From: Marinobacter persicus
GTDB taxonomy: Bacteria > Pseudomonadota > Gammaproteobacteria > Pseudomonadales > Oleiphilaceae
Direction: 5' to 3'
Assembly: GCF_002934325.1 (NCBI RefSeq)
Contig: NZ_PTIV01000007.1
Location: 1-64,000, forward strand
DNA: 64,000 nucleotides
Below, one piece after another: positions 1 to 10,004 of this stretch. The stretch's first letter is position 1. Each line of letters starts with the position of its first letter. The position numbers and the translations under genes are program-made. The notes beneath the pieces were generated by a model that saw only the letters and a program-made list of their open reading frames with translations, had not been told where the DNA came from and ran no database searches.

Positions 1-205
1 ACCGCCTGATGCGATTCCTGTTCGTCGGGCCAGTGCTTTGCCTGCGGCTTCCTTCAGATTCCACCTCGCGGTGGACACCCTTGCCGTCCGGCTAGCGGTT
101 CCCCTTGCCGGGCCCACAGGGGACTTGCACCCCCAAGTCATCCGGCCAGCACCACCTGTACCGGAACAGCGCCCGTCAAGGCGCTACGCGCCATGCCTGG
201 CGCAC
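1..205. repeat. Hairpin-rich intergenic element, possibly a dispersed repeat
   Basis: GC-rich stretch beyond the pilQ terminator with closely packed short inverted repeats. CCACC/GGTGG pair at 61-74 around a 4-base loop. A GGGG run pairs with CCCC near 118-134. GGCGC/GCGCC pair at 180-192. No reading frame here resembles a known protein. The pattern resembles dispersed palindromic intergenic sequences in other proteobacteria, but I cannot name the family. The left edge is cut by the window. What would normally follow pilQ (aroK/aroB in many relatives) is not visible. Confidence 0.35.
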
Positions 206-206
206 C

Positions 207-242
207 ACAAAAAAGCCGCCGAACAGTGCGGCGGCTTTTTTG
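207..242 (-). terminator. Rho-independent terminator after pilQ
   Basis: A GCCGCC/GGCGGC stem with a short loop is flanked by A and T runs, so it could stop transcription from either side. It begins about 14 bases past the pilQ stop codon and probably ends the pilMNOPQ transcript. Confidence 0.85.
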
Positions 243-255
243 AAGAACAGACCCC

Positions 256-2427
256 TTAGCGAAGCAGGTCCGTCTCAACGATCTTCGGGGTAATGAAGAT
301 CAGCAGCTCCGACCGCTCATCAATCTTCTCGGTGCGTTTGAACAAGCGACCGAGGTACGGGATGTCACCGAGGAAGGGTGTTTTCGTAGTTTGGGTGGCC
401 ACTTCTGACTGGAAGATACCACCCAGGACTACGGTTTCGCCATTGGCCACCAGCACCTGGGTTGCCACTTCGTTGGTGTTGATGGAGGGGATGCCCGCAG
501 TAACCTCGCCACGGGAATCCTGGCTGACCACCAGATCCATGATGATCTTGTCATCCGGCGTAATCTGGGGCGTTACTTCGAGAGACAACAAGGCCTCTTT
601 GAACGACACAGAGGTTGCGCCGCTTGAGGAGGCCTCCTGATAAGGAATCTCTTCACCAGACTTGATCGTGGCGGTCTGGCGGTCGGCCGTGACAACACGG
701 GGCTGGGAAACCACTTCAGCCTTGCCATCCGTTTCCAGAGCCGAAAGTTCAAGATCCACAAGGAAGTCACTGCCCCCCCAACCAATGGCGAAGGACGAGG
801 TACCGGCAGCGGTTACACCTAGGTCGACCGCCATGGCACCGGGGAAAGTTATGCCTTCTCGGAAATTCGCTGTATTATCCTGATCACTGCCAGAATCTGC
901 AACGGCTTCCCCAACAGTACCTTGTGAGCCGCCGATGGCAAAAACATTATTATCCTCATTGTCATATGCAGCTCCACCCCAGCGAACGCCCAAATCTTCA
1001 GAAACGTTGTTTTGCGCCCGGACGATGCGTGCCTCAATGGATACCTGACGAACCGGAACATCCCAGGTTTCCACCAACCGCCGAATTTCATCCAGCTTCT
1101 CGGAGGTCTCACGCACACTGATCGTGTTGGTCCGGGCGTCTGAAGAAACAAAGCCCCGGTCAGAAATCAGATCTTTATCAGCCTGAATCAGCGACACAAT
1201 ATCAGCGGCCTTGGCGTAATTCACCTGGATAATATCGAGGCGAATCGGGGCCAACTCGGCGATTTGCTTCTCGGTCTCCAGCTCCAGTTTTTCGCGGGCG
1301 GCGATTTCATCCGCTGGCGCGACCAGCAGGACATTACCAATCTGCCGCTTGTCCAGACCCTTGGTTTTCAGAATCAGGTCAAGGGCCTGGTCCCAGGGCA
1401 CGTTCTGCAACCGCAGGGTAATACTGCCGCTCACGGTGTCACTGGCCACCAGGTTCAAACCCGTAAAGTCAGCGATCAGCTGCAGTACTGAACGGACCTC
1501 GATATCCTGGAAGTTAAGAGAAAGGCGCTCACCGGTGTAGGGGAACTTCTCTTCCCGGCGGGCTTCGGCCTCTTCTTCAGTCAGTTGCTCAACACTGACG
1601 GTGAACTCAGACCCAGATTGATAGGCAATGTAATCGTAAGCGCCATCGGGACGAATCTCTACCGTTGCCTGACCGTTTTCCATGAAGGTGTCTATACGCG
1701 TAACCGGGGTTGCAAAGTCAGTCACGTCCAGCCGACGACGCAGTTTTTCAGGCACCACCAGATCTGGCATGGTCAAGCGAATACGACCTCCCTGTTCAAC
1801 CAGGTTTACGGCAGCGGTGCTGCGACCCAGGTCAACAATGACCCGACCCTCGCCGTCTTTACCGCGACGGAAGTCCACACCGGCAATGGCGTTGCCCGCA
1901 CCAGAAGAGGAAGCCGCTGATTCCCCGCCGGTGTCGGCCACAACCATCTCCCCGGTTGTTTCGGCCGTTTCCTCGGAGTAGGCAGCCACTTCCTGAGGAT
2001 TCTCACCAATGGTCATAACCAGGGAGTTGTCTTCCTGGCGTGTCTCGTAAGGAACCAGCTCAACAAGGTTGAAAATCAGGCGGGTTCGGCTGCCTGCTTC
2101 CACCACCGTCACACTCTGGGCGTTACTGGCTCCCAGGGACATGCTGCGCTTATCCAGACCGCTGCTGGTGTCACGCAGATCCAGGGCAATACGAGCCGGT
2201 CGCTCTATGGTGTAACCCGACGTTTCAGGCGGCGTCCCATCAAACTTCAGGACCACCTCCAACGCTTCCCCCGGCAGCGATGTGAAAGATATGTCTTCCA
2301 GTGTGACCGCGCTGGCCAGGCTGCTCCATAACCCCACGGCAATTACGCCGGCACAGACCTTGAGTTTTTTGAACATCGCTAGCCTCGACCCCAATACTTT
2401 TTCTGCAAACATGGTTCTTGTGTTCAT
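256..2427 (-). CDS. pilQ: Type IV pilus secretin PilQ
   Basis: Outer-membrane secretin forming the gated channel through which type IV pili leave the cell. A signal peptide ends near residue 40 (WSSLASA). Two AMIN domains, which bind peptidoglycan, follow at about 41-115 and 180-250. Next come a STN/N0-like domain (start [10 protein letters not shown]), an N1-type secretin domain, and the C-terminal secretin barrel with the typical [13 protein letters not shown] and [12 protein letters not shown] motifs. The length (723 aa) is normal. A second ATG at 2376, starting MFKKLKV, has its own GAGG and would give a shorter, more conventional signal peptide, so the start is uncertain. It is the last gene of pilMNOPQ, 14 bases after pilP. 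Confidence 0.97.
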   Translation of the reverse strand: MNTRTMFAEKVLGSRLAMFKKLKVCAGVIAVGLWSSLASAVTLEDISFTSLPGEALEVVLKFDGTPPETSGYTIERPARIALDLRDTSSGLDKRSMSLGASNAQSVTVVEAGSRTRLIFNLVELVPYETRQEDNSLVMTIGENPQEVAAYSEETAETTGEMVVADTGGESAASSSGAGNAIAGVDFRRGKDGEGRVIVDLGRSTAAVNLVEQGGRIRLTMPDLVVPEKLRRRLDVTDFATPVTRIDTFMENGQATVEIRPDGAYDYIAYQSGSEFTVSVEQLTEEEAEARREEKFPYTGERLSLNFQDIEVRSVLQLIADFTGLNLVASDTVSGSITLRLQNVPWDQALDLILKTKGLDKRQIGNVLLVAPADEIAAREKLELETEKQIAELAPIRLDIIQVNYAKAADIVSLIQADKDLISDRGFVSSDARTNTISVRETSEKLDEIRRLVETWDVPVRQVSIEARIVRAQNNVSEDLGVRWGGAAYDNEDNNVFAIGGSQGTVGEAVADSGSDQDNTANFREGITFPGAMAVDLGVTAAGTSSFAIGWGGSDFLVDLELSALETDGKAEVVSQPRVVTADRQTATIKSGEEIPYQEASSSGATSVSFKEALLSLEVTPQITPDDKIIMDLVVSQDSRGEVTAGIPSINTNEVATQVLVANGETVVLGGIFQSEVATQTTKTPFLGDIPYLGRLFKRTEKIDERSELLIFITPKIVETDLLR

Positions 2428-2441
2428 CCTTTGACCGCTCC

Positions 2442-2990
2442 TCAGCCTTCATCCAGAGACAGGGAGCGCGGGCGTTCAACCCATCCGCCCCGACCATTGG
2501 GAACGATTTCAATCAATTCGATACGAGTTTCGCTGATACCGGCAATGCGACCGTAGTTCTGCCCCATGTAGTTACCGGTACGAACCCTATGAACTACCCC
2601 GGTGTCATCCTGAATCAACGCATACATAACGCCGTCCTTACTCTCCAGGGTGCCAACCATCTCCAGCTGGTTTATCGAGAAGCTCTCAAGTACTTCCCTG
2701 GGACGATCCAGGTCCGGCTCCACTTCACTGACTGGCTGCTCGCTCACCATGGTCAGCTGAACATCCATCGGCGGCTCAAACGGCGCTCGCCGGTCCGCCG
2801 CCGAGTAACTGAATGCCTCATAGGCCTTGAATTCAGGAAGAGGCTCAACGTGCCCGCGGGGCTTGGCCCGGGTATCGGCCATAAACTTATCAAGATCCGA
2901 GAAGCCGTCATCTGGAGTACACGCCGCCAGCAAAGAGGCAAGACACACACTCAGCCAGGCTTTTCCTGCATGCTTTCCTGTCATGCTCAC
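2442..2990 (-). CDS. pilP: Type IV pilus assembly lipoprotein PilP
   Basis: Inner-membrane lipoprotein linking the PilN/PilO complex to the periplasmic N0 domain of PilQ. Residues 13-24 form a lipoprotein signal with lipobox LAAC (lipidated Cys24), which fits a mature protein anchored by its N-terminus. A disordered linker follows, then the small beta-rich PilP domain (about 100-175, including GVVHRVRTGNYMGQNYG). The 182-aa length is typical. Its start codon overlaps the pilO stop (ATGA), which suggests translational coupling. M3 is an alternative start. Confidence 0.95.
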   Translation of the reverse strand: MSMTGKHAGKAWLSVCLASLLAACTPDDGFSDLDKFMADTRAKPRGHVEPLPEFKAYEAFSYSAADRRAPFEPPMDVQLTMVSEQPVSEVEPDLDRPREVLESFSINQLEMVGTLESKDGVMYALIQDDTGVVHRVRTGNYMGQNYGRIAGISETRIELIEIVPNGRGGWVERPRSLSLDEG

Positions 2991-3598
2991 TCTCCAGCCC
3001 GGTAGCGGTAGGTACGGGCAACAACCTGCATATCAAGCTGCTCTCCATCCCCGCCAGTTGGTTTTATGGTTAAGTCATGGAGCGTCACAATCCGGGGCAA
3101 CCCGGCAACGCTACTCACAAAAGAGGCCAACTCGTGGTAGGAACCCGACACCCGGATATTGATGGGCAATTCGGCATAGAAATCACGCTGAACTTCCGGC
3201 TGTAACGCGACCTCCTGCAAGGAAAGGCCGCTGCCAAGCGCCGTATTGGTGATGTCTTCCAAAAGGCCCGGCACTTCCGTTTCGCTGGGCAACTGCCGCA
3301 CCAGCGCGCCGAAGGTTTCCTGCATCTCTTCCATTTGCTGCTTGAAGGTCTCCAGGTTGGCTACCTGGTAGGCCTTGCGCTCGTAGGTCTGCTTGAGCTC
3401 CTGCTCTTTCTGTGCCACACGCTCCAATTGGGCGTACTGGTCCTTGATGAAAAACCAGTAGCCGCCACCCATGATCAACCCAAACACGATCAGCGCAACA
3501 ATGGCTTTAACCGGTGCTGGCCAAATCCCTGCATTGTTGAGATCAAGATCGTTGATATCGAAATCATTCAGTTTTTTCAGCGAGTCCGCGAGGCTCAT
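2987..3598 (-). CDS. pilO: Type IV pilus inner-membrane protein PilO
   Basis: Bitopic inner-membrane protein that dimerises with PilN and holds PilM and PilP in the alignment subcomplex. It has a short cytoplasmic N-terminus, one transmembrane helix at about 29-50 (AIVALIVFGLIMGGGYWFF), a charged coiled coil to about residue 90, and a periplasmic ferredoxin-like domain. At 203 aa it matches the family. It overlaps pilN by four bases (ATGA) and pilP in the same way, so pilN, pilO and pilP are probably translationally coupled. Confidence 0.95.
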   Translation of the reverse strand: MSLADSLKKLNDFDINDLDLNNAGIWPAPVKAIVALIVFGLIMGGGYWFFIKDQYAQLERVAQKEQELKQTYERKAYQVANLETFKQQMEEMQETFGALVRQLPSETEVPGLLEDITNTALGSGLSLQEVALQPEVQRDFYAELPINIRVSGSYHELASFVSSVAGLPRIVTLHDLTIKPTGGDGEQLDMQVVARTYRYRAGE

Positions 3599-4160
3599 TC
3601 CTTATCCTCCCCTTCGGGCTCTGGCGTTTTTTGCTGCACAGAGAGGTTGAACTGGCTATAACCGGCCCGACGACTGTCTGCCGCAGATACATTGGACAAG
3701 TTAGGGTTGGCGAACCAATCAGATTCCTCGAACTGACGCATCAGATTGGAGATACGGCTGTTGGATTCGGCCATGCCCACGATGGCGATATTGTCACCAG
3801 TTTTCTTCAGATCCGTATAGAAAAGCCCATCAGGGAGGGTTCGAACCAGCTCATCAAACACACGGACGATGACCGGACGCTTACCCTGCAGATCCTGAAT
3901 GACCTGCATGCGCGCCAGAAGCTCATCGCGCTTACGCTTCAGATTCTCAATTTCCTTGATCTGCTTGTTGAGTTCCTGCGTGGCCCGCTCAATGTAGGCA
4001 TTACGGGATTCCTGGTAGGCAATGCGGCTGTCCATATCGGACTTCCACAGATAAACCAGACCGCCTGCAATAATGACGGCCCCAAGAATCATAACGATAA
4101 ACTGCTTCTGCTTTTCCGCCCGCAGTTCTTCTCGCCAGGGCCTGAGGTTAATCTTCGCCA

Positions 4161-4161
<1 letters not shown>
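3595..4161 (-). CDS. pilN: Type IV pilus inner-membrane protein PilN
   Basis: Partner of PilO. The conserved N-terminal motif INLRPWR (residues 4-10) is the known docking peptide for the groove of cytoplasmic PilM. A single transmembrane helix follows at about 22-40, then a long coiled coil rich in E, K and R (about 50-95), then a periplasmic alpha/beta domain. The tail is acidic and probably disordered. The ATG shares one base with the pilM stop (TGATG). The length of 188 aa is typical. Confidence 0.95.
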
Positions 4162-5246
<1,085 letters not shown>

Positions 5247-5353
5247 CTACACCTTGCCCTGGAACCCCGAACCACTCCCTGTTACGGCGATTATCTCAGC
5301 GGAGCCCCATCTGTTTTTTATGTAAGAGAATTTTCTGGCTATTCAGTCTACAA

Positions 5354-5372
5354 TGCAATTTTTCAAATTGCA
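5354..5372. promoter_or_regulatory. Perfect palindrome between pilM and mrcA
   Basis: TGCAATTT-TTC-AAATTGCA is a perfect inverted repeat with 8-base arms and a 3-base centre, lying between the divergent pilM and mrcA genes. It could be an operator for either gene or a small RNA hairpin in a 5' leader. The regulator is unknown. Confidence 0.45.
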
Positions 5373-5390
5373 GAGAGATTTTTTCTAAAA

Positions 5391-5404
5391 GGGAACGAGT
5401 TCCC
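5391..5404. promoter_or_regulatory. Second palindrome upstream of mrcA
   Basis: GGGAAC-GA-GTTCCC, perfect 6-base arms, lies 19 bases beyond the first palindrome and 55 bases before the mrcA start. An RNA copy would form a short stem. Function is unknown. Confidence 0.35.
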
Positions 5405-5458
5405 ATCTAAAGTAATTTCTCAGATCATAGACCTATATCCAACATTTGTCAGGAAAAA

Positions 5459-7975
5459 ATGCCCTATTTGCTGCGCACGTCTCGTATTTTCGCATGGTTC
5501 ATGCTGACCGGCCTTAGCATCGGCATCATCGTCGCCTCCAGCCTGTACCTGTACCTACGGCCAAACCTGCCACCGGTACACCAGCTTATGGACGTCAAGC
5601 TACAAACCCCTTTAAGGGTGTATAGCAATGACAACAAATTAATAGCAGAATTTGGCGAAAAGAGAAGGGAGCCTGTCACAATCGAAGAGGTTCCCCAGTT
5701 GCAGCTGCAAGCTTTCCTGGCTGCCGAAGACTCCCGCTTCTTTGATCACTTTGGCGTTGATATCATGGGCCTGGCCCGGGCAGCCTTCGAACTGGTTTCC
5801 ACCGGCTCGATTCAATCGGGTGGCAGCACCATCACCATGCAGGTGGCCAAAAACTATTTCCTGACCCGCGACCAGACGTTTATTCGGAAGTTCAGCGAGA
5901 TACTGCTGGCTCTGCAGATCGAAAGGCAGCTTGATAAAAACACGATCTTCGAGTTGTACCTGAACAAGATCTACCTGGGCAACCGCGCGTATGGGCTGGC
6001 CGCTGCAGCCCGGGTTTACTACGACAAACCTGTTAACGAACTTTCTCTGGCCCAAATGGCCATGATTGCCGGCCTGCCCAAAGCTCCGTCAGCCTACAAC
6101 CCCCTGGCCAATTCGGATCGGGCACTCAAACGCAGGGACTGGATCCTGGGCCGCATGAAGGAGCTGGGTTACATCTCTGAGGACGCCTGGTTGCTCGCTA
6201 TCCAGGCACCCATCACCGCCAGTTACAACACCCGGGAAATGGAGGTGGATGCGGACTACGTGGCGGAGATGGCCCGGTCCGAGATGGTTCGGCGCTTCGG
6301 CGAAGATGCCTACACGGATGGTTACACCGTTACCCTGACCGTCGACAGCAAAAAACAGCAAACTGCCACAACCGCATTGCGCAACGGCCTGGAGGCTTAC
6401 GACCGCCGACACGGCTTCCGGGGTGCCATAGGCAGCTTTGATGTCGGTGGAATGACGGAGGAACAACTCTCCGGCCAGATGCGCAACTATGTCCCCGTGG
6501 AATCGCTGATTCCCGCCGTTGTGACTGGCATTGACGATGAGGCAGGCACGACACGGGTACACCTTCGCGACCTGGGCCCGGCGGCCATGCCATTCAGCAC
6601 CATGAAGTGGGCGAAGCGCCATCGCACGGAAAACCTGACCGGTCCGGCGCCGGAAAAGCCGTCGGATGTTGTCTCAAAAGGCGACGTTGTTTATGTGAAG
6701 GTCATGGATACGCCGGTTGCAGGCAACGATGAAGGCGGCAAGCCCAGCAATCAGGAGCGGCTGCAGGTCGCACTGGCGCAGGTACCCCGGGTCGAAGGCG
6801 CGCTGATCTCGCTGGATGCCCAGACCGGCGCCATCGAGGCGCTCAGTGGCGGTTACAGCTTCAACCAAAGCAAATACAATCGTGCCAGCCAGGCGGAACG
6901 CCAGCCCGGTTCCAACTTCAAACCTTTCCTGTATCTTTCCGCCCTGGCCAATGGCAAAACGCCTGCAACTGTCTACAACGATGCCCCCATCGTGTTTGAC
7001 GACTCGGAGCTGGAGACCGCCTGGCGTCCACAGAACGCTTCCGGGCAGTTCTATGGCCCCACCACCCTGCGTGAAGGCCTGTATCGCTCACGCAACCTGA
7101 TTTCGATTCGACTGTTGCGGGATCTGGGTCCGGAAACCACGCTGGACTACCTGAAGCAGCTGAAAATCCCCACGGACAAAATGCCGAAAGACCTGTCCCT
7201 GGCCCTGGGTAGCGGTCAACTGACACCCATGGAGCTGGCGCGCGGCATCGCCGTCATTGCCAACGGCGGTTACGACGTGCAGCCTTACCTGATCAACACC
7301 ATCAAGGAGTCCGACGGCACCGTGGTGTACGAAGCACCCGAGACCATTCTCTGCGATGATAATTGTGAGGATCTGGCCGAAAACCGAAATAAAGCGCAAA
7401 TTGACTCGGAGGCACTACCGGAAACCAAAGGCATGGCCCTGCCCGCCTCTGCCGATGATAGTGACACCCCCCGCATCATGCGCCGCCTGGCCGACGAGCG
7501 AGCCGTCTACATCCTGCACTCCATGATGCGCGACGTGATTGAACGGGGCACCGGCCGACGCGCCCTGGCGCTGAATCGCAGCGATATTGCCGGCAAGACC
7601 GGCACCACCAACCAGCAGAAGGACACCTGGTTCAGCGGCTTCAACCATGACCTCGCGACAACCGTCTGGGTAGGCTTCGATCAGCCCGCCCCTCTTGGTC
7701 GTGGCGAATACGGCGCATCCACCGCCCTCCCCATCTGGATCGACTATATGAAAGTGGCCCTGGAGGGCACGGAGCCGAAAACCATGCCGCGCCCCAACGG
7801 GATTGTCAGCATCCGGATTGACCCGGAAACCGGAGAACGGGCTCGACCAGGCAGCGACAACGGCGTGTTCGAATTATTCCGTACAGAGCAGGCCCCCGCT
7901 CCACTGCCGCCAGAGAACCATAATGACAATGGCGCCAGCGAGGAGCCGGACGACCTCTCCCGCCAGATTTTCTAA
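5459..7975 (+). CDS. mrcA: Penicillin-binding protein 1A (class A, bifunctional)
   Basis: Makes and cross-links peptidoglycan. There is a short cytoplasmic tail and a membrane anchor at about 10-31. The GT51 glycosyltransferase domain has its catalytic Glu90 in AAEDSRFFDHFGVD, then GGSTITMQVAKN and LYLNKIYLGNRAYG. The OB-like insert typical of PBP1A lies at about 300-430. In the transpeptidase, the nucleophile motif SNFK is at 485-488, SRN is in the middle and KTGT is at 713-716. At 838 aa it is the usual length. Its divergent position next to pilM is common in Pseudomonas-like genomes. An AGGA lies 6 bases before the start. A strong terminator follows. Confidence 0.97.
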   Translation: MPYLLRTSRIFAWFMLTGLSIGIIVASSLYLYLRPNLPPVHQLMDVKLQTPLRVYSNDNKLIAEFGEKRREPVTIEEVPQLQLQAFLAAEDSRFFDHFGVDIMGLARAAFELVSTGSIQSGGSTITMQVAKNYFLTRDQTFIRKFSEILLALQIERQLDKNTIFELYLNKIYLGNRAYGLAAAARVYYDKPVNELSLAQMAMIAGLPKAPSAYNPLANSDRALKRRDWILGRMKELGYISEDAWLLAIQAPITASYNTREMEVDADYVAEMARSEMVRRFGEDAYTDGYTVTLTVDSKKQQTATTALRNGLEAYDRRHGFRGAIGSFDVGGMTEEQLSGQMRNYVPVESLIPAVVTGIDDEAGTTRVHLRDLGPAAMPFSTMKWAKRHRTENLTGPAPEKPSDVVSKGDVVYVKVMDTPVAGNDEGGKPSNQERLQVALAQVPRVEGALISLDAQTGAIEALSGGYSFNQSKYNRASQAERQPGSNFKPFLYLSALANGKTPATVYNDAPIVFDDSELETAWRPQNASGQFYGPTTLREGLYRSRNLISIRLLRDLGPETTLDYLKQLKIPTDKMPKDLSLALGSGQLTPMELARGIAVIANGGYDVQPYLINTIKESDGTVVYEAPETILCDDNCEDLAENRNKAQIDSEALPETKGMALPASADDSDTPRIMRRLADERAVYILHSMMRDVIERGTGRRALALNRSDIAGKTGTTNQQKDTWFSGFNHDLATTVWVGFDQPAPLGRGEYGASTALPIWIDYMKVALEGTEPKTMPRPNGIVSIRIDPETGERARPGSDNGVFELFRTEQAPAPLPPENHNDNGASEEPDDLSRQIF

Positions 7976-8002
7976 GGCCCCGGCTGACCGGAAGCCAGAC
8001 AC

Positions 8003-8036
8003 AAAAAAACCGGCGGGATCTCCGCCGGTTTTTTTA
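8003..8036. terminator. Bidirectional terminator between mrcA and maeB
   Basis: AACCGGCGGA/TCCGCCGGTT stem with A run before and T run after. It sits between two convergent genes and can serve both. Confidence 0.9.
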
Positions 8037-8054
8037 TGAAGCCAGAACAATCGA

Positions 8055-9341
8055 TCAGATAATGTCGTCCATGGACTTCAGTGGATAATGCGCCGGGTAC
8101 GGATTACGGGCAACACCGGAATCCACTGCTGCGCGCGCCACGGCAGCAGGCACCATTTCCAGCAAACGCACATCCATCGGCTTGGGAATGATGTATTCCT
8201 TGCCGAACTCAAGACTATCCACACCATACGCCTCACAGATTTCCTGAGGCACAGGCTCCTTGGCCAGTTCACGGATCGCGTGAACCGCAGCCACTTTCAT
8301 CTCTTCATTGATGGTCGTCGCGCGAACGTCCAGGGCACCACGGAAAATGAATGGGAAGCCCAACACGTTATTCACCTGGTTCGGGTAATCCGAACGACCG
8401 GTTGCCATGATCAGATCATCGCGGGCAGCCAGGGCCACTTCGGGGCTGATCTCCGGGTCCGGATTGGAGCAGGCAAACACAATCGGGTTTGGCGCCATTT
8501 TCTTCAATTGATCGGCGGTCAGAAGATCCGGGCCCGACAGGCCGAGGAACACATCCGCGCCTTCAATAGCATCATCCAGTGTGCGCTTGTCCGTCTCGTT
8601 GGCGAACATGGCCTTGTACTGGTTAAGATCCTCACGACCAGAGTGGATCACACCCTTACGGTCAAGCATGAAGATGTTTTCAGGGCGGATCCCGCAACTG
8701 ATCAACAACTTCGTGCAGGCAATGGCGGCGGCACCAGCGCCCAGACAAACCACCTTTGCCTCTTCGATTTTTTTACCCTGCAGCTCAAGGGCATTGATCA
8801 TGCCGGCTGCAGTCACGATTGCTGTACCGTGCTGGTCATCGTGGAAGACTGGCACGCTACATTTTTCGATCAGCGCACGCTCTACCTCAAAACACTCCGG
8901 TGCCTTGATGTCTTCGAGGTTGATACCACCAAAGGTATCGGCAATACGCTCAACGGTTTCGATAAACGCTTGCGGGCTTTCGGAATCGACTTCGATATCG
9001 AAGACATCGATTCCGGCAAAGCGTTTGAACAGTACGCCTTTGCCTTCCATTACCGGCTTGCTCGCCAGAGGGCCGAGATTGCCAAGACCCAGGATGGCGG
9101 AGCCGTCAGAGATCACGGCCACCAGGTTGCCCTTGGCGGTGTACTTGTAAGCATTCTCGGGGTCCTTCGCGATCTCTCGGACCGGTTCGGCAACCCCGGG
9201 GCTGTACGCCAGGGAAAGGTCGCGGGAGGTGCGGGTGGGCTTGGTGATTTCAACACTCAGCTTACCCGGCCGCGGTTTGGCGTGATATTCAAGGGCTGCA
9301 TCTTTCAGATCTTGAGACATTGCCACTGTTCCGTTTGTCAC
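8055..9341 (-). CDS. maeB: NAD(P)-dependent malic enzyme, short form
   Basis: Oxidative decarboxylation of malate to pyruvate and CO2, linking the TCA cycle to gluconeogenesis and NADPH supply. Malic enzyme motifs are clear: YSPGVAEP (catalytic Tyr region), GKGVLFKRFAGIDVFDIEV (catalytic Lys and metal ligands) and FHDDQHGTAIV. A Rossmann domain follows (VCLGAGAAAIACTKLL). The protein stops at about 421-428 aa and lacks the C-terminal phosphotransacetylase-like domain of E. coli MaeB, so it is the short form. The second Met at 9320 (MSQDLKDAALEYHAK) is the more likely start. Cofactor preference cannot be read from the sequence. Confidence 0.93.
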   Translation of the reverse strand: MTNGTVAMSQDLKDAALEYHAKPRPGKLSVEITKPTRTSRDLSLAYSPGVAEPVREIAKDPENAYKYTAKGNLVAVISDGSAILGLGNLGPLASKPVMEGKGVLFKRFAGIDVFDIEVDSESPQAFIETVERIADTFGGINLEDIKAPECFEVERALIEKCSVPVFHDDQHGTAIVTAAGMINALELQGKKIEEAKVVCLGAGAAAIACTKLLISCGIRPENIFMLDRKGVIHSGREDLNQYKAMFANETDKRTLDDAIEGADVFLGLSGPDLLTADQLKKMAPNPIVFACSNPDPEISPEVALAARDDLIMATGRSDYPNQVNNVLGFPFIFRGALDVRATTINEEMKVAAVHAIRELAKEPVPQEICEAYGVDSLEFGKEYIIPKPMDVRLLEMVPAAVARAAVDSGVARNPYPAHYPLKSMDDII

Positions 9342-9488
9342 GTTTTAGAGTTAGATCCGGCCCGATCTATGTCAGGCTGGAAAGCCATTATGGCCCGGAC
9401 ATTTGGAAACAACAACCCACACGAAAGGCCTAAATGCATCCGTCAATAGTGCATTTGGCCAACATCGAAAAAAATTGTGTCCCAAAAA

Positions 9489-9518
9489 CGAAAAAAGCGC
9501 CCGTAGGCGCTTTTTTCT
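9489..9518. terminator. Terminator after rpmE
   Basis: AAAAAAGCGCC-cgta-GGCGCTTTTTT stem with flanking A and T runs, starting about 20 bases past the rpmE stop codon. It is symmetrical, but nothing on the plus strand reads into it. Confidence 0.85.
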
Positions 9519-9537
9519 GATATTTCGGTACGGCTTA

Positions 9538-9759
9538 TTACTTCTTGCCGCCGGCGATGCGACCACCGAAACGCTTGTTGAAGCGCTCGATACGACCGCC
9601 GGTGTCCATTACCTTCTGCTTACCGGTATAGAACGGGTGGCACTGGGAACAGACGTCCAGCTGCAGATCCTGGGTAAAGGTGGAGCGAGTCTTGAAGCTG
9701 TTACCACAAGAGCAGTTAACAGAAATCTCTTCGTACTTCGGGTGAATACCTTCTTTCAT
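9538..9759 (-). CDS. rpmE: 50S ribosomal protein L31, zinc-binding type
   Basis: Small ribosomal protein that helps bridge the 50S and 30S subunits. At 73 aa it has the C+ signature: Cys16 and Cys18 in NCSCGNSF and Cys37/Cys40 in CSQCHPF, which bind one zinc ion. The conserved [19 protein letters not shown] segment follows. Genomes with the C+ form often carry a zinc-free paralogue under Zur control elsewhere; none is seen here. It is a single gene, with the divergent priA 245 bases away. That gap shows no other clear feature. Confidence 0.96.
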   Translation of the reverse strand: MKEGIHPKYEEISVNCSCGNSFKTRSTFTQDLQLDVCSQCHPFYTGKQKVMDTGGRIERFNKRFGGRIAGGKK

Positions 9760-10004
9760 GGCGAACCTCTTTCGGTCATGCCGCTACCCGATCACCCACT
9801 GAAAAACCAGCGTCAGCGCCAGGCACCGCATGTTTGAATCCATTGAAAAGACCGTGCACAATCAAGCCCGGCCATAAACAGACCGCGAATCTTACTGACA
9901 AACCCGGCTCCAGGCAAGTATCTTCAGCACCGTCAGCCGACAGCAAGCGCCCATGCCCGGCGCCACCCCCTGTTTTCAGCCTTTTTTCAGGATAGGCATA
10001 TACC

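Noticed and set aside
8088..9449. 453-aa open frame antisense to maeB
   Set aside because: Shadow of the malic enzyme gene; no domain or ribosome site.
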